DNA of 64,000 nt, taken from Bombyx mori (taxonomy: Eukaryota > Arthropoda > Insecta > Lepidoptera > Bombycidae). The stretch's first letter is position 1. Each line of letters starts with the position of its first letter. A model generated the notes under the pieces. That model searched no databases. It saw only the letters and a program-made list of their open reading frames with translations, and was not told the DNA's origin. The position numbers were made by a program, and so were the translations under genes. The stretch covers positions 10,046,501 to 10,110,500 of the forward strand of contig NC_085128.1 in NCBI RefSeq assembly GCF_030269925.1. The letters run 5' to 3'. Below are positions 56,496-64,000 of this stretch, piece after piece.

Positions 56496-56916
56496 CCAGG
56501 AAATCCCTAGATTTCCATAAATTTTTGCTTTCAGAATTCTCATTCTTTTACGAAATAGTGCCTAAGTTACACTTACTTTACCTTATGTTTTTGCTTTTGT
56601 CCTATTATTTTTCTTAATATTTATAAACATGTGAATGTCTTCGAATACAATAGAATTATAATACTTGAGTGGAACGAGATGTTGTCCCTACATGTTTCAG
56701 AAATACCTAAGACTAGTATATATTTTCATCCCAGTTTATTGGATCGAGTTCATATGTCAGTAAATAACCACATATATTGAAAGTAGAGTAACAATTCCTT
56801 AAGAAATTCTGGGAGATATTTTGATTGGATTGAGTCGATACATTACATTTAGCTATTGAAAACACGTCATGATCAAACTCACCATTTCGGTCCATACCTT
56901 CCAAATTTATTTATTA
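56496..56916. other. AT-rich sequence, nothing recognised
   Basis: No gene or repeat identified. Confidence 0.4.
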
Positions 56917-57275
56917 ACTAGCGACCCGCCCTCGCTTCGCTTCGGAAACATTAAATTTTCCCGTCATGAGTCCCGTCATGTTACCTGCGGTTATTGTCGT
57001 ACTGCGAGTGACACCGCGGGCCGAAGCTAGTCTTAAAAAAGTAGCCTAAGTTACTCATTATATCATCAGCTACCTATCAGTGGAAGTCTCGTCAAAATCG
57101 GCCCAGCCGTTCCAGAGATTAGCCGGAACAAACAGACAGACAGACAAAAATAAATATATATATATTTTGGTATATGTACTGTGGTATATACATACTTACG
57201 CATTTAGTAAAAAGTGGTTATTTTATTATTACAACAGATGAACAGACACTCCAATTTTATATATTTGTATAGATA
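56917..57275 (+). repeat. Lep1-like interspersed repeat, family 1
   Basis: ACTAGCGACCCGCCCTCGCT, GGCCGAAGCTAGTCTTAAAA, CCAGAGATTAGCCGGAACAA, AAACAGACAGACAGAC and an end ATATTTGTATAGATAAA. Same order as 15633-15999. Confidence 0.7.
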
Positions 57276-57690
57276 AATACCATATGGAAGTATATTTTTC
57301 ATAGGTGTCCTTCTAGCTCGATGGATTCATAGCATTAAGTAGATGAATATTACATACAAAGAAATGTTCCAACTCATATTCTTCGCATTTACAATCATAA
57401 TAAAATGTCAAGCGAGTATTTCTTTTCACTTTTCAAAACAACGACTTAAAAATTGGAACATTCCCTGAAATCCGGAACAGTTGGCGAGCTCATCTCGCTA
57501 GAAGGCTGGAGGTGAGACACTTCCCATTAGCATTTATATTAACCCTTAAGAAAACAGGTTTGTTTAAATTGAAATGATCCAATTTAGTTCTAATCATGTC
57601 CCGGCGATATGAGGTCGATTATGTTCGCACGTTCTTGTTATTACGTTGATAAATTCGGTGTGGTTTAAAATTCATATAGTGGAACACTTA
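57276..57690. other. Intergenic sequence, nothing recognised
   Basis: No gene or repeat identified. Confidence 0.4.
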
Positions 57691-57703
57691 AAAGATTTTT
57701 GAC

Positions 57704-57770
57704 CCTGTCCTGGTGAAACTGGAAAGGCCTCCGGGCCACCAGTAATACTTCAATCATAAAAAAAAAAAAA
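57704..57770 (+). mobile_element. Extremely short Jockey insertion (67 bp) with target-site duplication
   Basis: CTGTCCTGGTGAAACTGG, GGCCTCCGGGCCACCAGTAA, TACTTCAATCAT plus poly(A) matches the last 60 bases of the Jockey 3' UTR with one change. It is bounded by AAAGATTTTTGAC at 57691-57703 and 57771-57783, a 13-bp direct duplication. This is a complete insertion event of only the tail. Confidence 0.88.
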
Positions 57771-57794
57771 AAAGATTTTTGACATAGTTGTTAT

Positions 57795-57925
57795 TGTACT
57801 AGATGGCTAGACGAGCGCATGATCCACCTGGTGTTAAGTATACGCCACGCTGTAACATGAAGTTTAAGTTTCAATTATAATAACCGGCCCACCTTTAAAA
57901 ATGGAACGGGTAACTGTTTCGCAGT
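57795..57925 (-). mobile_element. Degenerate Bm1 SINE
   Basis: GATGGCTAGACGAGCGCATG, CCACCTGGTGTTAAGTATAC and CTGTTTCGCAGTGGTAATGG retain Bm1 minus-strand order with deletions. Confidence 0.5.
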
Positions 57926-58117
57926 GGTAATGGGTGGGAGATAGGGTGTTGCACAGCTGGTGGGATGGTTTCACTCATCGAATGTGATAAAAGTAACCTA
58001 TCTGTCTGGGCTTGGAATACGTCCTATCATCAATAAGTCCTGGTTGGTTAGCGTTCGCATTATGCTGGTATAACATTAATATAATGGAATAGCCCATTTT
58101 TTGTGTGTGTGTGTTTT

Positions 58118-58362
58118 TTTTTATTTTTATTTATTGCTTAGATGGGTGGACTAGCTCACAGCCCACCTGGTGTTAAGTGGTTACTGGAGCCCATGGACAT
58201 CTACAACGTAAATGCGCCACCCACCTTGAGATTAAGTTCAAAGATCTCAGTATAGTTACAACGGCTGCCCCACCCTTCAAACCGAAACGCATTACTGCTT
58301 TATGGCAGAAATAGGCAGGCGGTGATACCGACCCGCGCGGACTCACAGTAGGTTCTACCACC
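58118..58362 (-). mobile_element. Bm1 SINE
   Basis: Near-consensus minus-strand copy with A-rich end at 58118-58135 and the ACTGGTGGTAG-type 5' truncation at 58352-58362. Confidence 0.88.
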
Positions 58363-58374
58363 AGTTTTTTTTGT

Positions 58375-58565
58375 TATTACCAGAGTTGTTATCTACAACG
58401 TAAATGCCGCGATCCACCTCAAGAGATGAGTTCTAAGGTCTCAGCTTTTACAGTACAACGGCTGTCTCACCCTTCAAACCGAAACGTATTACTACTTTAC
58501 GGCAGAAATTGGCAGGTTGGTGGTACCTACCTTTGCGGACTTACAAGACGTCCTATCACCAGTAG
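58375..58565 (-). mobile_element. Second Bm1 SINE fragment, head-to-tail with the previous one
   Basis: Begins within Bm1 at ATCTACAACGTAAATGCCGC, continues to CGTCCTATCACCAGTA, with more divergence than its neighbour. Same orientation; the two are about 12 bp apart. Confidence 0.8.
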
Positions 58566-59434
58566 AAATCCCTTAATAAGCTTTTGACAAATTCACGCGC
58601 AGAGATAAGATACTACTATTCTAGGTCACAACACAGGTCGATAACTAACTTAAACTTTAAATACATTCATCGTGACGTTCAACACCATTGTGTAAAAGAT
58701 ATTTAATATATACTTATTTAATATGTATTGGGTTTTAGTTGAACTATAGTTTCGTGCTTAAGCTTTACTTTTAGCTTAAAACCAAATAAAGCTTTAGTTC
58801 CCACTACAAAAAATAGATCACCGTAGATTCGAATTTTGAGAAATAAGCTCTATCAGTAATAAGGTTTCATCAAGCCCTACGGACTTTTTTAATGGAAATT
58901 TGAAAGTGGAATTCTTGAAACTTTTAAAAATTTCAAACAACCTTTTACAAACTCGTTTTCAGTTAGCTAAGAACGAAATACATTTAAAACGAAATTGAAA
59001 ACGTTCATGCAGTTCTTATTACTTTAGGTATTTATTGCGACCTTTCTAACTTCACACTAACAAGTTAGGTCAACTTCTAATGAAGTCAAGGAGTATGAAA
59101 AATACAGATAAATTCATTATTTCATAAACTTGTTATAATAAATTGCTTTCTTTATGAATATTAGAAGTAGGATGATAGTACAAGAGTTTACAATGTGCCA
59201 TAACACTAGTGAATATCTTCTCTAATGTTAGATGTTGACATTATTGTAGTTTAAATGATTTTATGAACGTATGGCTTTTAAGATCTGAACGAGATTAGTT
59301 AAGGAAAAATCACACACGATCACCTGGCCTGAGCTATGACTCCGTATAATATGAGAATCAGATAAATATACACATATGTAAACAGTTCAATTGATACATA
59401 TCTTATACCTTTAAACGAGTCATTCTTGTATATT
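58566..59434. other. AT-rich sequence, nothing recognised
   Basis: No gene or repeat identified. Confidence 0.4.
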
Positions 59435-59545
59435 AATATATATGTATATAATCTGAATCTCGGAAACGGCTCCAACGATTTTCATAAAATTTAGTATACA
59501 GTTGATTTCGGGGGCGATAAATCTATCTAGCTACGATTTATTTTC
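59435..59545 (+). repeat. Lep1-like repeat relic, family 3
   Basis: CTGAATCTCGGAAACGGCTC, CAACGATTTTCATAAAATTT and CTACGATTTATTTTCAGAAA: standard body words of lepidopteran non-autonomous repeats. No clear ends. Confidence 0.4.
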
Positions 59546-59665
59546 AGAAAATGTTGTTTTATTCATGTTTTCAATAATCAACTCTTCCCGACATCTATTG
59601 GCGAATAATAATACTATTTTTCTTTAAAGCGGTTAGTTGCCCTCAATTAACCGCTAAACAACAAG

Positions 59666-59791
59666 ATGGCGTTATCAAAAAAAAAAAAAACGAACAAAGC
59701 TCGGTCATCATCTAGTACCGGTATTAAACGACGAGACAAAGAGTTTTCCGCATGTTTGATCGAGGCCATACGACCATTGGCCCAGCAGTGA
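59666..59791 (+). pseudogene. Short lysine-rich frame, possible retrotransposon ORF1 start
   Basis: ATG in a good context (ACAAGATGG) opens a 41-codon frame: MALSKKKKTNKARSSSS, then GIKRRDKEFSACLIEAIRPL, then a TGA. Downstream in another frame KSNTPRASLRGGNLTGES, APGPKKKLC is readable (59868-59945). A lysine/serine-rich N-terminus of this sort is usual for non-LTR ORF1 proteins. No homologue can be named. Confidence 0.3.
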
Positions 59792-60085
59792 GGACTACTA
59801 ATTATTTAATTACTTACTATTACTACGTAATTACTTATATACTTTTAACATATTCGGCTACGAAGTCCAACACACCCCGCGCGTCTCTTAGGGGCGGGAA
59901 CCTGACAGGAGAATCGGCCCCCGGCCCGAAAAAGAAACTGTGCCACCGAGTTAGTTAGTCGAGTTAGTCAAACAAAAACATCTCGGCAAATAAAATTTAT
60001 CAAATTTGCTGATAAAAATATTGAACAGCGATTGTCTACTACATATATTTGGAAAAAAAGATGAAAACAGTAAATACTCTAAGTT

Positions 60086-60395
60086 TTCCTTTTTTTTATT
60101 GCCCTTGTAGGCAGACGAGCATACAGCCCACCTGATGGTGAGTGGTTACCGTCGCCCATGGACTTCAGCAATGCCAGGGGCAGAGCCAAGTTTAATACTC
60201 TCCACAAGCCTCGTTTGAAGAAGGACATGTCATAGCGCTCGGGAAACACCGTGGAGTTCATTCCATAGCCGGATGATATGTGGCAAAAAGACTTCTGGAA
60301 ACGCACTGTGGATGACTGCAGTGATTCCAGGTAGTACGGATGAACTCTACTCCGGTGGCGGGCGGTGCGATAGTAAAAGCGAGATGATTATTTAT
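60086..60395 (-). pseudogene. 5'-truncated CR1-like element, second copy of the 35766 family
   Basis: TTTTTTTATTGCCCTTGTAG (tail in reverse), ACCTGATGGTGAGTGGTTAC, GAAGGACATGTCATAGCGCT, then GAACTCTACTCCGGTGGCGG follow the 35766-36080 copy closely. Two small deletions (at about 60190 and 60255) break the frame. Confidence 0.78.
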
Positions 60396-60412
60396 TGTTA
60401 CACTAAAAATGC

Positions 60413-60705
60413 ACATCTATACTACTATAAAGCTGAAGAGTTTGTTTGTTAGAACGCGCTAATCTCAGGAATTACTGGTCCGATTTGAAAAACTCTTTCA
60501 GTATTCGATAGCCCATTTATTGAGGAAAGCTATTGGATTATTTCTTGGAGCACCAATAAAGAAATAGGGATTTAAATAGCTTCTTAACATTCTATAATTC
60601 AAAAATATCTTCACTTTCTACGTAAATGAAATGGGGAGTAAAATTTAGCGTTATCCCAAAGTAACTATTCCACGCGAACGGAGTCGCGGGCAAAAGTTAG
60701 TTAGT
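60413..60705 (-). repeat. Lep1-like interspersed repeat, family 5
   Basis: In reverse: TTTTGCCCGCGACTCCGTTC, GCGTGGAATAGTTACTTTGG, GATAACGCTAAATTTTACTC, then a CCAGTAATTCCTGAGATTAG block; plus-strand start ATCTATACTACTATAAAGCT is the usual 3' end. Full-length relative of 39577-39770. Confidence 0.7.
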
Positions 60706-60719
60706 AAGATAAGATGTTT

Positions 60720-60990
60720 GCTTGAGGAGGATTTTTCTCTTTCTCCTTCAAGCGCTCGGACTGGTGAAGCATTTAGGGTATCGAGAGGACGCATCGGCGC
60801 TTGGGCTCCAGCGTATGCAGCCTTCTGGTTATTTCTGCAGCGAAGTAGTGATGTTTTCCAGCTTGAAGGATGGGAGAGCGGCTATGATATAAAATTGAAA
60901 CTTCGATCTAATATATCAAAGTGGGTGGTGGCAGTCACGCTGTCATATCTCTAATTTCCGGCAACCACCGGTCTTGCCGCTTGGGTCTGT
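60720..60990. repeat. Degenerate SINE-like segment
   Basis: TTGGGCTCCAGCGTATGCAG, CTGGTTATTTCTGCAGCGAA, GATGGGAGAGCGGCTATGAT and GGGTGGTGGCAGTCACGCTG recall scrambled Bm1 words. Too diverged to be sure. Confidence 0.3.
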
Positions 60991-61130
60991 GAGGTCGTTC
61001 TCCCATCAAATGAAAAGGAAATTAATGACAAGCTAACTTAGAAATGGTAATTCATATGTATTTTGACAGTTGGACGATAGGTATTTGCATACACCATTGG
61101 TGTGTCTAAGGTATATTCTACATATAAAAT

Positions 61131-61562
61131 ACTCCCGCTCCGGCTCCGCTCGGGTCTTTAACAAAAATTTCAACGATATTTGACGTTGTTTTATTTTTTT
61201 TAAATAAAAGAACAGTTATTGCGGCATAACTATAATAGTTAGACATATGCTGTCGCGACACTTTTTGTAAATAATAATGTGTTCTACAAAGGCGTAGTAT
61301 ATTATTTTATTCTATCATGAATAGTTTTCGCAGCGCACGCGATGTAAAAAATATTTTACGTAATTTTTTTACAACTTGGGTTACATTATTAGAGTTTTAG
61401 TAAGGATCCCTAATATTTTTCAAAAAAGATTATAGCCCATGTCACTCGTGAATAGTGTAGCTTCCTAGCAGTGAATTTTCAAATCGGCTCAGTAGTTTCG
61501 GAGCCTATTCAATACAAACAAACAAACAAACAAATCTTTCCTCTTTATAATATTAGTATATG
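61131..61562 (+). repeat. Lep1-like interspersed repeat, family 4 (copy 2)
   Basis: CTCCCGCTCCGGCTCCGCTC, AACGATATTTGACGTTGTTT, GACATATGCTGTCGCGACAC, TCAGTAGTTTCGGAGCCTAT, an (AAAC)n run, then TTTATAATATTAGTATATG. Very similar over its length to 32062-32517. Confidence 0.72.
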
Positions 61563-62676
61563 TGGAAATTTTTCTTGTTTTACAAAATCTCTAAGTAAGC
61601 TATCCTATGTTCACTTTTTAACATTTGAATTACCGTGAGTTTGGAGTTCCGTAAAATGGTATGATAGTTTTTTTGAACGTGCACGGAATTGTACGCAACT
61701 TAACCGTTACAAAATAGTTCATGATAAATCTGCCAACTGATTTTCGGCCTATTAAGGCTTAATATTGTAATAATCAATCGATTGACTAAATATATTAAAA
61801 CATATAAGTGAATATTCAAACAAATGTTGCATTGAATGAAGTCAAATTGTAGTTGGCATTTTGGGACAAGAGTATCTCGATGCTAACTTGACCTCATTAC
61901 GCTCTGGTTGAAAAAAACTATGTTAAGGGACTCGCAGCGTGTTAAATATAGGTCTCTCTAAATTCACGATGTGTATAGCTTATACGGACGTGTCGCACGC
62001 AATAATATATAATCCTATATAATTGCGTTTCATTCTATATTATTGCGAAACCCAACCGTACACCGAACTACCCGCTTAAATTCAAACACACATATCCGAG
62101 TCTAAATCAAATGTTTTGTTATTTGTTAGAGACACGGGGAGCATCGAATATCTGACGTACCAGCCCCTCGCACAGCTCACGCAACTCCTTACAATCAATA
62201 ATCCGTTGACCCTTGTAATATGCAGGTGGTGCTCACGGAATTTACTATTTTTGTGGGGAAACGGCGGGATGGCTGGCATTACTGACATATTTAGGTTCAT
62301 AACGAAAATTTATAGAAGGCTCTCACTGATAAAGCTCTTCATATAATCACTTTACCGTTTTATTTTTAGATTACTTAATAGCGTCGTATAATTGTTGTGA
62401 GTTTTATGAATTTTTATTTATGGTATATTGTTGTTAAGAATATTTCCTTTAATATAGGGAGACCAGGGGAATTAATACAAATTGGAACTGATTACATTTT
62501 ATATTATTATTGCAACGTGATGTTATAGGAAACAAATTATTTCACAGCAACTTGTTAATCCAATTGAACAATTTGTATATTGATTACCTACTGAAATTTT
62601 TTAGCAATCGTATTAATGTTTTTCTTTTTATAAATAATAACGGAAGTCGGGTTATTTTCCAGTGTAACTATCGCTA
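61563..62676. other. Intergenic sequence, nothing recognised
   Basis: Overlapping short frames on both strands at 62082-62346 have no known motif. A faint GGGAGACCAGGGGAATTA at 62457 recalls the pogo-type end at 16062 but has no partner. Confidence 0.4.
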
Positions 62677-62928
62677 ACTGGTGGTAAGACTTCTTGTGAG
62701 TCCGCACGGGTAGGTACCACCACCCTGCGTATTTTTGCCGTGAAGTAGTAGTGCGGTTCGACTTGAAGGGGTCAGTACTGTACTGTAAATATGTGTTGTA
62801 CTGTGCCTTAGAAGTCATGTCTCGACGTGGGTGGCGGCATTTACGTTGTAGATGTCTATGGGCTTCGTTAACCGCATAACACCAGGTGGGTCGTGAGTTC
62901 GTTCACTCATCTGAGCAATAAAAAAAAA
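62677..62928 (+). mobile_element. Bm1 SINE
   Basis: Plus-strand copy from AACTGGTGGTAAGACTTC to CTGAGCAATAAAAAAAA, moderately diverged, same 5' truncation point. Confidence 0.85.
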
Positions 62929-63039
62929 CCAACCAGTACTAAGCTCGTTTGATGAAATTTATCATTTGTTAAGGGTATACCGAAAATTTGTACTTTATTT
63001 TTCAAGAGCAACGTGTGACGCTCAACTCGTAGAACTCGT

Positions 63040-63152
63040 TTGCTGTAGGCAGCGGCTTGGCTCTGCTCCTGGCATTGCTGAAGTCCATGGGCGACGGTAA
63101 CCACTTACCATTAGGTGGGCCGTACGCTCGTCTGCCTACAAAGGCAAAAAAA
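63040..63152 (+). mobile_element. 3' tail of a CR1-like non-LTR element
   Basis: GGCAGCGGCTTGGCTCTGCT, GCATTGCTGAAGTCCATGGG, CGACGGTAACCACTTACCAT, then AAAGGCAAAAAAAAAG; well conserved relative to 21540-21662. Confidence 0.75.
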
Positions 63153-63851
63153 AAGAACATAGCGAAAATCATATACAAAATATCTAGCTGTTTAAAATAT
63201 TATTAAATATGTATCATAATTTAATGTTTTAAGGTATATTGTGTTTTCTCTTCAAAAGTTAATTTACAATTGGTATCAATTCATCACATCCATTTTTTAA
63301 TACCGGTTTCACAAAACTTAATAGAGTTTAATTTAGTTAAATCCCATTGAGTTTTAATAAAAGGATTAACTTTATTTGTATAACGCCTAATAATTATTAT
63401 TGAAGTGACAAATTTCCCGCGAGAAATGTTGACAACAATGGACGTTTGACAACATCTGCAAACCAATTATGGAAGTTGTACGTAAATTTTGTGATTAGCT
63501 TACCATTGGGGTTTGACATAAGAAAAGTTATGTTTTACTTTTAATGAAACGAATATAAATATTTCTTAGATGACTCTAGTTATTTTTTAATAATGTGTAG
63601 TGTGTGTGTAGTAGTGTGTGTCCATTGGTGCCAGCTTCTCTTTAGTAGGTCATATACACATATTCAGAAGACAATGTCCTTTCGTTTTAGCCGTTTATTT
63701 TAGGTTAGTGTAGTTAATTGTTTCGTTGTTAATTTCAAATCTATTTTTGAAGACTGTTAGGTTTATAGTGGAGTCCAAGTAGAAATCACAACTCGCTACC
63801 GTCGACATATGTTTGAACACTCAATTTAGAATAGAAACATCTGATATTCTT
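63153..63851. other. AT-rich sequence, nothing recognised
   Basis: No gene or repeat identified apart from a short (TG)n-like run at 63595-63620. Confidence 0.4.
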
Positions 63852-63910
63852 ACTGGTCGGAGGGCGGCTTGTGAGCTCTCAATGGTACGTACTACAACCC
63901 TGCTTATACA
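63852..63910 (+). repeat. Possible degenerate Bm1 5' fragment
   Basis: ACTGGTCGGAGGGCGGCTTG, TGAGCTCTC and CAACCCTGCTTAT recall the first 55 bases of Bm1 with many changes. Confidence 0.3.
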
Positions 63911-63917
63911 CGTCATT

Positions 63918-64000
63918 TCGGATCCCCCCGATCCACTAACGGTGCTTTTAGGTACCTCAAACATCGGTCACCGTACTCGTCGAACCCGTCGCTTGCGACG
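63918..64000 (+). pseudogene. Jockey-clade ORF2 C-terminus running off the window
   Basis: The frame reads HVISDPPDPLTVLLGTSNIG, then HRTRRTRRLRR up to the last base. HVxTDPxDPxT and the arginine-rich end match 22160-22240 and 47325-47440. The 3' UTR would lie beyond the window. Confidence 0.65.

Noticed and set aside
62457..62476. Second pogo-type end (GGGAGACCAGGGGAATTA)
   Set aside because: Only a partial match and no matching inverted partner or TA-flanked structure nearby.

Overview
This is a lepidopteran nuclear genome window, almost certainly silkworm (Bombyx). At least eleven recognisable copies of the Bm1 SINE are present. Protein genes have short exons with GT-AG introns, and the DNA between them is AT-rich and full of non-LTR retrotransposon tails, tRNA-headed SINEs and small DNA transposons. 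There is no sign of bacterial or viral organisation.

The genes lie in the first 16 kb. NDUFB7 (minus strand, 3 exons, 4121-7155) encodes a twin-CX9C accessory subunit of mitochondrial complex I. The U2 snRNP protein U2A' (plus strand, 6 exons, 8341-11900) is divergent from it. A NIMA-related (Nek-type) protein kinase (minus strand, 6 exons, 12224-15466) converges on U2A', with only 323 bp between the stop codons. I rebuilt all three by joining exons at GT/AG sites with matching codon phase and reading the products against family knowledge. Almost all of the DNA between NDUFB7 and U2A' is one long foldback element with arms of about 370 bp.

From 16 kb to the end I find one RNA gene, a tRNA-Ala(CGC) at 37255-37326, and no protein gene I can name. 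The rest is repeats: a defective pogo-type transposon with TA target duplication (16062-17555), a four-unit tandem array in which two units share a Bm1 insertion (29022-30975), and a nearly intact Jockey-clade element (44198-47674) nested in an older RTE-type fragment. A second Jockey copy is broken by a 1.4 kb insert (52797-55703). There are also several Lep1-like repeats, RTE and CR1-like 3' tails, and microsatellites. Long stretches with nothing recognisable are listed as such.

The three protein genes serve unrelated housekeeping or signalling roles and form a compact divergent/convergent cluster rather than a pathway. Repeat names rest on motif and structure recognition without a database search. 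The best-supported insertions are those with target-site duplications visible in the sequence.
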